This document shows positions 8,465-17,353 of a stretch of DNA of 64,000 bases, one piece after another. Source of the DNA: Massilia violaceinigra (GTDB lineage Bacteria; Pseudomonadota; Gammaproteobacteria; Burkholderiales; Burkholderiaceae_D). The position numbers were made by a program, and so were the translations under genes. Location of the stretch: the NCBI RefSeq assembly GCF_002752675.1, contig NZ_CP024608.1, forward strand, positions 6,076,001 to 6,140,000, given 5' to 3'. Below the pieces are notes generated by a model. That model ran no database searches. It saw only the letters and a program-made list of their open reading frames with translations, and had not been told where the DNA came from. The number at the start of each line of letters is the position of its first letter. Position 1 is the stretch's first letter.

Positions 8465-9448
8465 ATGACCACAGCAGCCCCCAGCCTGGATTTTGGCCCC
8501 TATCTCGACGTGTCGGTGCACTCTAGCGCCGGCGCCAATGCGCCGCCGCGCCTCGAGAACCAGGACAATTACCTGGTGATCGACAGCACCGGCAGCGCCG
8601 TCTTCCTGCGCGAACAAGCCGGGCAGCGCGAGCAGGTGGCCGACTGGCCCGCCGGGCACATGCGCGTGGCGGTGCTCGACGGCATGGGCGGCCACGGGCG
8701 TGGACGCGAGGCGGCCGAAGCGGTCGTGGCCGGCTTGCTGGAGATGCCCGCATGCCACACGCTGGGCGATCTGTCGGCCCGGCTCGACCTGCTGCATGGG
8801 CAATTGCAGCGGCGATTCGGCTGCGACCCCACTACCGGCAAGCGGCCCGGCACCACCCTGACGATGCTGGAACTGCGCCCCGACGCGCCGGCGCTGCTGT
8901 ACCACGTGGGCGATTCGCGTCTGTATGAAATCATCGGCGCGCACGTCACCCCGATGACGGTCGACCACGTTCCCGCGACCGCCTTTGCGATGGGCGGCTT
9001 GCTGGGAGAGCACGAATGGTGGCAACAGGTACATGGCGAGCACCGCTCCCAGATTTCGCAAGCTTTCATTCTAGGCAACGCGTTTTCCAATCCAGCCGAG
9101 CTGGCCGATGAGCTGTGTGAGCTATCGCCCCGCAACTTGCCGTCGTATCTGTACCACTTGCCGGACCGGCGCGCGCTGGAACTCGATCCGCGCGCGGTGT
9201 ACTTGCTGGCCAGCGACGGTTTCTGGGCCTGCGCCGACCCCTGCGCGTGGCTGGCCCGCTGGCCGGCGCTGTTCGAAGGGCGCGACAACGCCCGCGCCAT
9301 CAGCGACGCCCTGTTTGCGGAAATGCGCAGCAATCCACCGCCCGAGCTGCATATCGACAACCTGACGGCCATCGTGCTGCGGCCCCTGGTCCACGATGAG
9401 ACGGCGGCACCGATATCGACCCAACAACTTTATGCGGGCGAGCCTTGA
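8465..9448 (+). CDS. PP2C-type protein Ser/Thr phosphatase
   Basis: 327 residues. All main PP2C motifs are visible: RLENQDN with D34, VLDGMGGHGRGREAA with D72, GTTLTML, YHVGDSRLYE, LLASDGFW and a final DNLTAIVL aspartate. These acidic residues bind the two metal ions used to hydrolyse phospho-Ser/Thr. It is cytosolic with no membrane helix and most likely opposes the kinases at 1238 and 27891. I use the ATG at 8465; a TTG at 8432 would add 11 residues that do not look like part of the domain, and neither has a strong Shine-Dalgarno site. An FHA protein follows downstream. Confidence 0.9.
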   Translation: MTTAAPSLDFGPYLDVSVHSSAGANAPPRLENQDNYLVIDSTGSAVFLREQAGQREQVADWPAGHMRVAVLDGMGGHGRGREAAEAVVAGLLEMPACHTLGDLSARLDLLHGQLQRRFGCDPTTGKRPGTTLTMLELRPDAPALLYHVGDSRLYEIIGAHVTPMTVDHVPATAFAMGGLLGEHEWWQQVHGEHRSQISQAFILGNAFSNPAELADELCELSPRNLPSYLYHLPDRRALELDPRAVYLLASDGFWACADPCAWLARWPALFEGRDNARAISDALFAEMRSNPPPELHIDNLTAIVLRPLVHDETAAPISTQQLYAGEP

Positions 9449-9565
9449 TGACCCGACAACACTCTGTTTCAAAACACAAATATTGTTGTGAGGCACATAC
9501 ATTCCGCGTGCCACACATCCATAAAAGCGCGTAAGCTTTGACACTCATGAACGGCGAGTATTGCC

Positions 9566-11083
9566 ATGAAAAAATGCAACAATCCTCTTCATCCGCACTG
9601 CACCTTCTGGGTCATGCCAGGGGAAAGCGCCTGTTCAAACGGCCATGCCCAATCGGGCGTACCGGCCCCGGCGGCGCCCGCGAATTCCAGTTATGAACTG
9701 ATCAGCGCCCTGCGCAGTTCGCGTCCCACGGCCAAGCCAGGAGCGGCGCCGTTTTCCTACCCTGAGGAGGCGCCACCCGCGCTGCAGCGCCCTCACCTGC
9801 ACATCAGCGGTTTCGATCCGCGCGCGGCGGGCGGGCGCCAGGCCATCAAGGTCGAGCTGCGCGGCATGCCGCCCGACAGCGCCCCCTTGGTGACCATGCA
9901 ATTGCAGTCGGCACTCATCGCGCAGGGCAACGCGCGCCATTCCTTCGTGCGCACCCTGCGCGGCGACTGGCGCCCGCTGTTCATCGAATTTTCGTCGCGT
10001 AACAAGGAACACGGGCAGTACCGCATCGAGGTGGAGCTGTTCAACCTGCATGACAGCCGCATCCGCCATAAATGGGTGTGCACCCTGGTGATCCTGGTGC
10101 CGCGGCCCGATGCCACCCTGACGGAAATCCACCAAACCTTCCTGTCGACCCATAAAAACGTGCGCGTGATGGCGGACGACGCTTCCATCGCCCGGGTCAA
10201 TGCCCAGGCCGGCGGCGGACGCCTCGATATCGACGTGCACGCCCGCAACGCGTCGATCGCCAACCTGAATCTCGACGCCAAGGCCGGCAAGGTCGACCTG
10301 GGCTTTTCGACCATTGCCTGGGACGAAGACCTGATCGAAATCGACGTGCCCGCACATTCCGATCCGCACCCGCACCCGACCGCCTGCGCCTGCCTGGTCA
10401 ACGCCGCGCCCGAAGCCGGGGCGCAGCGCCAGGTGCGCCTGTTCGCAATGGCGGAATGCGTGCTGGGCCGGTTCGAACTGTACGACCCCGAGGCGGACGT
10501 GCTGCTGACCCACTTCGGCGACGATGGCCAGGACCGCGACGGCCTCACGCGCCGCCTGTCGGGGCGCCACGCGGTGATCCGCCCGGGCGTCAACGGCTTT
10601 GAGATCGAAGATGTGTCGCGCTACGGCATCCTGCTCGACGGCGTGTGGCCGGGCAAGAACAAGCCGGTGCCGCTGCGGCTGGGCATGCGCATCGAGCTGT
10701 CGGCCAGCATCAAGGGGATTGTGGAGCTGAATGTGACCGCCATCATGCCGCATGGCGTGATCGTGCACCGCATCGACCAGGGTGCGCATGCGGAGTGTTT
10801 CTATTTTCTGGAACCGGGGCGGCATCCGGGCTTCCCGCTGGCGCCGTTTGGCGCGGCGCCGAGAGCGTCGGTGATGCCGGTGATTTATCACCAAAATGGC
10901 GGTTTCTGGCATCTGGACCCGGCTTCCGGCAAGGAAACAGCACTCAGCCCCGGGGCGGCGCTGGACCGGCTGGCCCAGTTTCCCCGCCATACGCGCTTTG
11001 CCAGCGAGTCGTACCCGGAATGTTGGATCGTGCGCTCGGCGTTGAAATCGACACACGGCGTGGCGGACATGCAGACCGCCTGA
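9566..11083 (+). CDS. FHA domain protein with N-terminal zinc-ribbon-like motif
   Basis: 505 residues. Residues 1-27 carry C4, C12, C22 and H26 (CNNPLHPHC ... ACSNGH), resembling a small zinc ribbon. A beta-rich middle region (about 75-300) with long strands is not recognised. A classical FHA domain follows at about 300-400: VLGRFELYD, RRLSGRHAVIR (the S-x-x-H phosphothreonine-binding turn), FEIEDVSRYGILLDG (the SNG-like position is RYG), then LRLGMRIEL. The C-terminal 100 residues look like a separate small domain. It lies 117 bases after the PP2C gene on the same strand. It is the best candidate here for reading threonine phosphorylation. Confidence 0.85.
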   Translation: MKKCNNPLHPHCTFWVMPGESACSNGHAQSGVPAPAAPANSSYELISALRSSRPTAKPGAAPFSYPEEAPPALQRPHLHISGFDPRAAGGRQAIKVELRGMPPDSAPLVTMQLQSALIAQGNARHSFVRTLRGDWRPLFIEFSSRNKEHGQYRIEVELFNLHDSRIRHKWVCTLVILVPRPDATLTEIHQTFLSTHKNVRVMADDASIARVNAQAGGGRLDIDVHARNASIANLNLDAKAGKVDLGFSTIAWDEDLIEIDVPAHSDPHPHPTACACLVNAAPEAGAQRQVRLFAMAECVLGRFELYDPEADVLLTHFGDDGQDRDGLTRRLSGRHAVIRPGVNGFEIEDVSRYGILLDGVWPGKNKPVPLRLGMRIELSASIKGIVELNVTAIMPHGVIVHRIDQGAHAECFYFLEPGRHPGFPLAPFGAAPRASVMPVIYHQNGGFWHLDPASGKETALSPGAALDRLAQFPRHTRFASESYPECWIVRSALKSTHGVADMQTA

Positions 11084-11102
11084 CGCTTGTCCCGGCGGTT
11101 CG

Positions 11103-12458
11103 CTAGCCGCGTTCCTTGATGCGGCGTAGCTGCGCGGCCTGATAGGCGCCGAAGACATCGTTAAACAGGCAGCGGATCAAGGGATCGTCCACCAGTTCGG
11201 CACCCTGCAGATCGGCTTCGGTCCGGGCGTCGAATACCGCGTCATTCATCCGCATGTACATCGACGTCAGTGCCTCGCCCAGTTCCAGCGCTGCATATAA
11301 TCTCGCGACCGGCACTTCGGTGGTCCACGACAAGGCATCCGGCACGCCGGCGAGCTGCTCGATATTGTCGCCAACAATGCGGTAATGGAAATGCGTGCCC
11401 TGCCCTTCATGGTCGAAAACCGATAAACGCCACACGCGCGGCGTCTCGAAAAAACTCTCTTCCGGCAATTCCATATCCCGGTATTTGTCCAGCAGGCCCG
11501 CTTCGCAATAGTTAATCACACGCTCGTGCTGTGCCGCGGTCAAGGGCGGAAAATGGCGCGCGATATCGGCCGTGCGCGGCGCCTGCGCGTGCCCCTCGTA
11601 CTGGTAATCGACATTCTGGTCGCCCACCGGCACCACCCAGCTTAACGGCGGCGCGGCGCTGAGCGAATCATGGCCAAGCACGAACGACACCGATGGATTC
11701 ATTCTGACGATGCGCGCGCTTGGTAAGGCCGCGCCCACCTCGTCCTCGAACTGGCGGTACGTAATCGGGAAAAACGCGTGGTTATACCAGGACCATGGCT
11801 CCTGCACGAACTGGCAGGAGCTGGGCACGACATAGCGCGGCCTGAGCGCGGTCAGTTGTTCGATCCACTCTTCCGGCAGCCGGGGTGGCGCGGGAGCGGC
11901 GCGCGACGGCGACAATACCTCGATTTCGCGCATGGTCTGGAATGGCCACAGCACCATGTCCCACGGCGCGAAGCGCGCCAGCGCCGGCAGCGTCGCCGGA
12001 TCGATCCACGAATCGACGACATTGAGCACATTCAGGCCGCCGGCCTGGATGTGGAACATCGAATCGACGTCCGCATCCATGGCCTCGCGCGGCGTCACCG
12101 CAAAGGTGCCGATGTGCACCGGCGCGTCGACGCGCAGCTGGTGAACGTGAACGAAGCCCAGCTCCCGCACCATGGCGAACAATTCGTCGAACAGGCAGTA
12201 GATGTAGATGGGCGTGGCGCGGTCCAGTAAATCCAGGCTGTCGAACGAACAGTGGTCGTCATGGAAATGCGAAATGAAGACGGCATCGAAGCGCACATCG
12301 CGGATCTGCGCGTGGTCGAAGCGGACGTCGGGAAAAGCGTGGCAGTTGCGGCTGAAGGGATTTTCAAAGACCGGATCGAAAGCGATCAGTGTGCCCTCGC
12401 ATTCGAATACATAGCCGGCGTGAAGAATCCTGGAGATTGTGAGCGTCATGCCGGCCAT
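11103..12458 (-). CDS. metallo-beta-lactamase-fold hydrolase, UlaG-like
   Basis: 451 residues from MAGMTLTISR. The N-terminal half has the MBL fold with the metal motif ISHFHDDH (H-x-H-x-D-H) after GTLIAFDPVFE, as in UlaG/RomA-type hydrolases. The C-terminal 170 residues (from about VVPVGDQNVDY) are extra and end in a helical part; they are not recognised. A frame open to 12566 would add 36 residues, but those would overlap the divergent promoter region and read poorly; 12449 is another possible start. It converges with the FHA gene (20 bases between stops). Substrate unknown. Confidence 0.75.
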   Translation of the reverse strand: MAGMTLTISRILHAGYVFECEGTLIAFDPVFENPFSRNCHAFPDVRFDHAQIRDVRFDAVFISHFHDDHCSFDSLDLLDRATPIYIYCLFDELFAMVRELGFVHVHQLRVDAPVHIGTFAVTPREAMDADVDSMFHIQAGGLNVLNVVDSWIDPATLPALARFAPWDMVLWPFQTMREIEVLSPSRAAPAPPRLPEEWIEQLTALRPRYVVPSSCQFVQEPWSWYNHAFFPITYRQFEDEVGAALPSARIVRMNPSVSFVLGHDSLSAAPPLSWVVPVGDQNVDYQYEGHAQAPRTADIARHFPPLTAAQHERVINYCEAGLLDKYRDMELPEESFFETPRVWRLSVFDHEGQGTHFHYRIVGDNIEQLAGVPDALSWTTEVPVARLYAALELGEALTSMYMRMNDAVFDARTEADLQGAELVDDPLIRCLFNDVFGAYQAAQLRRIKERG

Positions 12459-12565
12459 TATCTCACGCGGGCGGTCATCCCAAAACGCTCGGCCATACCC
12501 CGGATCGCCTATCATGGCGGTATTGACCGGCATCCGGTCGCCGAACTCCTGTAAGTGGACAAACA

Positions 12566-13276
12566 ATGACGATCATCGAACTCCCGTTTCGGGCGACAAC
12601 AGAACAAGCCTGTGCGTGGCTGGAACAGCAAACCGGCTCGCCCTGGACCCTGGCGCGGCTGATAGAACAGACGCTCACGCCCTATGTGTGGCTCGATTAC
12701 GACGCCAGTTATCCCGATTTGTTCGGCGACGCCAATGGCGGTTATGCGGCGCCGATCTTCTTCGAAGGCGACACCGCGCGCCTGGCGGCCGGCAGCGACG
12801 ATGTGCTGATCACGATCACCAAGGACGCGTACAAGATCGTGGTTCAGCTGCCGCCACCGGGTTTCCGGCGCGAGCTGCACGAACTGCGCTTTCTCAAGAA
12901 GGAGCTGGAAAAACTGGTCGCCAGGCACAAACGCGAGGCGGAACCCAAGCCGGTGGTAGTGGAAACGGCGCATGAGGCGCGGGTGGGCATCAGCAGGGAC
13001 GAAGTGATCGCCGCTTTCGCGGGCATGCTGCGGATCGATATCGGCAAGGCGCTCGACGACGCCGGCGGCATCTTCGGCGATGAAGGCGCGCGCATCAAAG
13101 GCAGCGCCAGGAAGTCGAAGAAGCACGCCATGTGGAATCCGGTGACGCTGGCGCTGGGAATGAACGATCTGTACCGGGTGCCGGTATCGCAACTGAAACG
13201 GGCATTCCAGGGCCACGATTTCCTGCATCCGTGGCTGGGGCAATGGAATGCATCGCTTGCGCTGCTTGGCAAGTGA
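12566..13276 (+). CDS. unknown cytosolic protein, 236 residues
   Basis: Not recognised. Begins MTIIELPFRATTEQACAWLEQQTGSPWTL, contains a charged helix with Lys/Glu (about 108-130: RFLKKELEKLVARHKREAE) that could be a short coiled coil, and a C-terminal WNPVTLALGMNDLYRVPVSQLKR. No signal peptide or membrane segment. The first 30 residues resemble the leader of a small helix-turn-helix (WLEQQTGSPWTLARLIEQ) but this is only a shape. It is divergent from the MBL gene and followed by another unknown after 51 bases, possibly as an operon. Confidence 0.7.
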   Translation: MTIIELPFRATTEQACAWLEQQTGSPWTLARLIEQTLTPYVWLDYDASYPDLFGDANGGYAAPIFFEGDTARLAAGSDDVLITITKDAYKIVVQLPPPGFRRELHELRFLKKELEKLVARHKREAEPKPVVVETAHEARVGISRDEVIAAFAGMLRIDIGKALDDAGGIFGDEGARIKGSARKSKKHAMWNPVTLALGMNDLYRVPVSQLKRAFQGHDFLHPWLGQWNASLALLGK

Positions 13277-13327
13277 GCGATAGGTTAAACTACGCCCTAC
13301 CACCTAAGACTATGAAGCACTGACACT

Positions 13328-13867
13328 ATGACCACCAAAAAACAGCCTGCGGTAAAACGCGCACCCGAGGAACCAGTCGGCCGGCCTGAAAATCCGTTCA
13401 TCAGTACCGAATTTTTCGCCCGGATGCGCGATTACACCGAACGCGATGCAGCCTTTTCCAAGGAAATCAAGGCGATCGGGGAACGCGGCGCGGGCAAGCT
13501 GTCGACCGACGCGCGCACGGCGCCGTCGCTTGAACCGCTGCGTGGCGTCATCAAGAAAGGCTTGCCGCTCAAGGATATGTTGGGCCGCATCGTGCAGGGA
13601 GTGGAATCGGGTCTGTGGGAGCCATGGCTGACCTCCTACGGCTTTGAACTGCGCGGCGTGAATTACGCCAAAATGGGGGCGCGCAATGCCCGCCTGGCGC
13701 TCGATATCAGTCTCGCGTCGAAAGCCACCACGGTATTTGCCAACGCCGGCATTCCCAACTGGCGCAGCCTGGTTGCGGAAGACTGCGCCCAGATCCAGAT
13801 CGAAAAGCCGACAGAAAAAACGCCTGCCAAGGCCTATGCCATTTTCTGGCTCGACGCCGCGGACTGA
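13328..13867 (+). CDS. unknown basic/acidic cytosolic protein, 179 residues
   Basis: Not recognised. The N-terminus is Lys/Arg/Pro-rich (MTTKKQPAVKRAPEEPVGRP) and probably disordered; the rest is mixed alpha/beta with LKDMLGRIVQGVESGLWEPWLTSYGFELRGVNY. No signal peptide. Start ATG at 13328 is preceded by CACTGACACT without a clear ribosome site. It follows the 236-residue unknown in the same direction. The 281 bases that follow, up to the next start, hold no gene I can support. Confidence 0.65.
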   Translation: MTTKKQPAVKRAPEEPVGRPENPFISTEFFARMRDYTERDAAFSKEIKAIGERGAGKLSTDARTAPSLEPLRGVIKKGLPLKDMLGRIVQGVESGLWEPWLTSYGFELRGVNYAKMGARNARLALDISLASKATTVFANAGIPNWRSLVAEDCAQIQIEKPTEKTPAKAYAIFWLDAAD

Positions 13868-14148
13868 GACTTCAGCGCACAGGCACTGGGCCGTATCGCG
13901 ATGGTACGCCAGATTTCGTAACACCAATCTCAAGTGCTTCGCGGGTGGCACGCTGCATGGCGCCTGGAAGCGCAACGAGCATATGCAGCGCGGCGCAGAG
14001 GAATTGCTTTGATTACATTCGTCAATCGGGCGTAAAGCTTAAAGGACGATAGCCGGTTGGGAATTGCTTCATAGAGAAGATTTGCTGACAAGCAACTTCT
14101 ACACGATTCGCGCTACTTCGTATTTTCAATCTCAAAAGAGGTGTTTCT

Positions 14149-15084
14149 TTGAAAACCAACACGCAACGAATGGCATTCGCCTCCTGCGCGCCGCTGGGTG
14201 GCATAGCGCGCCCCGTCTTTACCGCTTTGCTGGGCCTGGCTGCGGCCACGATGTCGGCCGGCGCACTTGCCGATGCTAACACTGCGAAAACTAATTTCTT
14301 CGCAAATATGGACCGGGCGGGCGTGACATTCCCAGGCGTGAACGCGTCGACTGCCAAGATGGTCCCGGCGCAAGTGAAAGGCTTGTACGGCATTTACAGC
14401 CCGAAAGGGAACCTGATCTCGGTCACCAATGAGGCGGGAACCCTGACCGGCAAGGCTGGCGGGTTCAGCAGCGTCGGGCTGGAACCCGGCAAACCACGCC
14501 CGATGTCCCCACAGCAAGTGGCCGGGCTGCGCGCCGAGATCATGGCCAACATCGATTACGACAAACTGATCAAGACCTCGTATGGAAATGGCGGAGGACG
14601 CAAAATCCTGATGTTCTCGGCTCTCGATTGTCCGGGCTGCAATCAGCTGGAAAAGGCCTTGCACAAGGCAGCGCCGACTCTGAACACGACGTTCTACATC
14701 GTCCCCGGCTCGTTGCGGGATAGCTCGAGTGGCGGCATCCCCTGGCTGGAAAAAGTTGCCCGCATAAGGTGCGACGACAATGCCGGCCAGGCATGGCAAA
14801 CATACTGGACGAAACGCACCTTGCCGGCCGCCCGCGCATGCGCCCTGACGCCTGAACGCGTGGAGCTGGATAATTACCTGATGTCGCACATCATGGATGG
14901 CATCAAGGTCATGAAACCGGCCTATCCCATGCTCGTTTCCGAAGATGGCAAGTGGCTTCCCCTGCCACGTGGAATGACATCAGCCTCGATCTCAGCCGTG
15001 TTCGGTCCCGAGAGCAAGCCGGCGGCGGTTCAGGCACCGGCACAATGGCTCGCCGCGGCGCCGGTCGCCGGCAAGAGCAAGTAA
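14149..15084 (+). CDS. periplasmic thioredoxin-fold protein with CPGC motif (DsbC/DsbG-like)
   Basis: 311 residues with a TTG start supported by AAGAGGTG 7 bases upstream. The first about 40 residues form a long signal sequence ending AGALA-DA. The C-terminal domain has KILMFSALDCPGCNQLEKAL, placing a CxxC pair at C161/C164 exactly where a thioredoxin/DsbC active site sits after a beta strand, and a later cis-Pro-like region YPMLVSEDGKW. Likely a periplasmic thiol oxidoreductase or disulfide isomerase. DsbC/G usually carry CPYC or CGYC, so CPGC is unusual. It stands alone and converges on the GH16 gene. Confidence 0.7.
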   Translation: MKTNTQRMAFASCAPLGGIARPVFTALLGLAAATMSAGALADANTAKTNFFANMDRAGVTFPGVNASTAKMVPAQVKGLYGIYSPKGNLISVTNEAGTLTGKAGGFSSVGLEPGKPRPMSPQQVAGLRAEIMANIDYDKLIKTSYGNGGGRKILMFSALDCPGCNQLEKALHKAAPTLNTTFYIVPGSLRDSSSGGIPWLEKVARIRCDDNAGQAWQTYWTKRTLPAARACALTPERVELDNYLMSHIMDGIKVMKPAYPMLVSEDGKWLPLPRGMTSASISAVFGPESKPAAVQAPAQWLAAAPVAGKSK

Positions 15085-15141
15085 AAAGACGCAAGGCGTC
15101 GCAAGCTCTGCGAACGCCCTGCTGTCTGCGCGCTTGCGCGA

Positions 15142-17016
15142 TTACTTCATCGTGAAGGTTTGCTGGGCAGTATCGACCGCATAATTGCGCGTGGTATCCC
15201 AGTAGGTAAAGCTGTACTTGACCACGTCGCCAGCTTTCAGGCCACCTGCCGCGTAGGTATTATTGCCGGCATCCTGGCGCATGCGCAGGTTTTGCTGGCC
15301 ACCGGAGTTGACCGTGTAATGCACGTCCGCCCAGCTCGACGTGCGCACTGCGAACTGCAGCGTTGTCGGGCCGGTCTGGGTGGCGCTGACCGACACCGGG
15401 GTCGGCGTTGGGGTCGGGGTCGGCGTTGGCGTTGGCGTCGGGGTCGGCGTTGGTGTCGGCGTTGGGGTTGGCGTCGGCGTCGGCGTCGGCGTCGGCGTTG
15501 GCGTCGGTGTCGGTGTCGGTGTCGGCGTACCTGACTCCCACACAATATCGTCAATCGCCATCTGGAACGGCGCGCCCGGCAATTGCGTCGCTTCGCTCGA
15601 AAACTGGAACAGATCCAGCATCGACTGCAACGCGACTTTCGGCCCTACCAGTGTCGATACCGGAATCGTCGCCGTCGCCCACTCACCGTTACGCACCAGG
15701 CCATAGGTGGTTGCATTGGCCGGGAACTTGACCGCGTTCTGGTTGGTGTAGGTATCCTGGATACTCACATTGAACGCGACATTGGCAGGGATCTTGATCC
15801 GGAACTTCAGATTGCCGTTCCTGAAATTGCTCATGTCATGTGCCTGGCGCGATTGCACGCTGCCGCCGAACCACTGGTTTGGCGCGGTGTAGTTCAGGGC
15901 CATGACATTGCTGCCCTCGAACGGCGGGATATTACCGGCGGACATGGACGCGGTATTCCACACGAAGACATCGGAGCTGGTGCCGGCGACCTGCTTGTTA
16001 TTGACCGCGGTGGTATCGGTGAACACGCCGAACTTGCCCACTTCCGGCGTCGACTGGCTGCCCAGCTTGACCGATCCCTTGCCATCGAGCTGATACACGC
16101 GCACGTAATCGACATACATGGTGCCCGGCAGGGGCGCGGTGACTTGTCCCGGCGAAGCGGCATCGGTAAAGTTACCGCCCACCGCCATGTTCAGCAGCAG
16201 GTAGAACGGCGCTTGCAGCGCGGTCGAATTGACCGGCAGCGGGTTGTCGTACATATTGTGCTCGACGCCGTTATCGACGATCGTGAAGCGCATTTGCGAC
16301 TCGGTCCAGTACAGACGGTAGGTAACGAACCGGTTCGCCATCGAGGTCGGTGCGATATACCAGTTCTTGGTTTGCCACGCCGTCGACGCGGCGCAGCTTT
16401 CGTTGCCCGGCACGCAGGCGGCTTGCTGCCAGGTGATGACGTTCGAGCCGACGAAGTTATCGATGCCTGCGCCCCCGTTTCGATAGGCGGCCCGATGGCC
16501 CATCTCGAGAATATCGATCTCGCCATTGCGCGGCCAGGTTTGCGGGCTGGAACCGAGCAACCATCCGGCCGGCCACAAACCGGTGCCGAGCGGCGGCGTG
16601 CTCACGCGCATCTCGATCATGCCGTACTGCACCTGTACCTTGCCGGCCGATGTCACTTTGCCGGACGTAAAGGAATTGCTACCGACCGTTTGCCGCTGGG
16701 CCTTGATGGCAAGCGCGCGCGAGTTCGACTCGAACGGCACGTTCACGATGGACAGGTTATTGGGGCTGTAGTACTGCAATTCCTGGTTGCCGTAGCCACA
16801 CAGATTGATCTGGCAACCGTTGCCATCGTCCGGCGTCCAGAAAGAGGTATTGAGGCTTGGGCCGTTGAACTCTTCCGACCACAGCAGCTGGCCGATCACC
16901 GGATTGGTCACGCTGGCGCCCGCGCTGGCGCCGTAAATGGCCAGAATACTGCCCGCGATGGCGGACAGCACGAATGTGCGTTTGCGGCTGACCAGCTGGT
17001 TGTTTTGATTTTTCAC
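15142..17016 (-). CDS. secreted GH16 endo-beta-1,3-glucanase with Thr-Pro linker and glucan-binding domain
   Basis: 624 residues. Signal peptide about 1-35 (ends GASAGAS). GH16 catalytic domain about 40-310: WSEEFNG, the signature GEIDILEMG with E166 as nucleophile, D168, and E171 as acid/base, and the terminal YVDYVRVYQ. A second beta-sandwich (about 315-490, DTTAVNNKQVAG ... FQMAIDDIVWESG) looks like a carbohydrate-binding module. Then about 22 Thr-Pro pairs, and a last 85-residue domain (VSVSATQTGPTTLQF ... WADVHYTVN) that resembles CBM56, a beta-1,3-glucan binder. The enzyme is therefore probably a laminarinase acting on algal or fungal glucan. Operator-like palindromes lie upstream. Confidence 0.88.
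   Translation of the reverse strand: MKNQNNQLVSRKRTFVLSAIAGSILAIYGASAGASVTNPVIGQLLWSEEFNGPSLNTSFWTPDDGNGCQINLCGYGNQELQYYSPNNLSIVNVPFESNSRALAIKAQRQTVGSNSFTSGKVTSAGKVQVQYGMIEMRVSTPPLGTGLWPAGWLLGSSPQTWPRNGEIDILEMGHRAAYRNGGAGIDNFVGSNVITWQQAACVPGNESCAASTAWQTKNWYIAPTSMANRFVTYRLYWTESQMRFTIVDNGVEHNMYDNPLPVNSTALQAPFYLLLNMAVGGNFTDAASPGQVTAPLPGTMYVDYVRVYQLDGKGSVKLGSQSTPEVGKFGVFTDTTAVNNKQVAGTSSDVFVWNTASMSAGNIPPFEGSNVMALNYTAPNQWFGGSVQSRQAHDMSNFRNGNLKFRIKIPANVAFNVSIQDTYTNQNAVKFPANATTYGLVRNGEWATATIPVSTLVGPKVALQSMLDLFQFSSEATQLPGAPFQMAIDDIVWESGTPTPTPTPTPTPTPTPTPTPTPTPTPTPTPTPTPTPTPTPTPTPVSVSATQTGPTTLQFAVRTSSWADVHYTVNSGGQQNLRMRQDAGNNTYAAGGLKAGDVVKYSFTYWDTTRNYAVDTAQQTFTMK
15398..15528 (-). repeat. hexanucleotide repeat coding the Thr-Pro linker
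   Basis: About 22 tandem copies of a 6-base unit (GGCGTC with GGGGTC, GGCGTT and GGTGTC variants on the + strand) encode alternating Thr and Pro in the GH16 linker. Gain or loss of whole units would change linker length without a frameshift. Confidence 0.9.
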
Positions 17017-17070
17017 AATGTCTCCTCGTAACTACTCTTCATAAAATGCGGCACCGTGCCGGAAGCCCTT

Positions 17071-17084
17071 TGGTAGCGCTTCCA
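17071..17084. promoter_or_regulatory. LacI-family-type operator near GH16 start
   Basis: TGGTAGCGCTTCCA, one base from the perfect palindrome TGGAAGCGCTTCCA, with the central CG typical of LacI-family operators. It lies 55 bases upstream of the GH16 ATG, where a repressor would block the promoter or the transcript start. Confidence 0.55.
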
Positions 17085-17308
17085 TCAGCGTCGGCATCGC
17101 GCTGTGCCAGGCTGCGCAAGCTGCAAGCGCGGTCGGACAAGATGCGGGTGGAACGTGCAGCCGGCGCCCAGCGATGCGCGCGGCCCGGGCTGCATCGGGC
17201 GGGAAAGCCGAGGCGCCGTCATGCCTGTGGCGTGAATGGTGCACGCCGGACATCGGTCTCCTTGCGGGCCGGGCCGCATGCCTGTGCACACGGTTTTTCG
17301 GATGTATT

Positions 17309-17333
17309 GGAGAGCGGTAACTTACCGTTCTCC
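17309..17333. promoter_or_regulatory. 25-bp inverted repeat upstream of GH16 gene
   Basis: CGGTAA-C-TTACCG is a perfect 13-base palindrome, extended by GGAGAG on the left and TTCTCC on the right (one mismatch). It could be an operator for another regulator; there is no T-run, so a terminator is unlikely. Confidence 0.45.
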
Positions 17334-17339
17334 TGGTTA

Positions 17340-17353
17340 TGGAAACGCTTCCA
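17340..17353. promoter_or_regulatory. perfect LacI-family-type operator
   Basis: TGGAAACGCTTCCA is a near-perfect palindrome around a central CG (A5/C-side asymmetry only), matching the site at 17071 and lying 269 bases from it. Paired operators at this distance suggest repression by looping. No LacI-family gene is inside the window. Confidence 0.55.

Noticed and set aside
12459..12566. Longer start of the MBL-fold gene
   Set aside because: It would reach the divergent start at 12566, leaving no promoter space, and the extra residues do not resemble the fold.
13868..14148. Possible short gene between the unknown protein and the CPGC gene
   Set aside because: A short + frame ends near 14012 but has no start with a ribosome site and lies partly inside the previous gene.
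15398..15528. CRISPR-like or satellite repeat
   Set aside because: The repeat is a 6-base in-frame coding repeat (Thr-Pro) without spacers.
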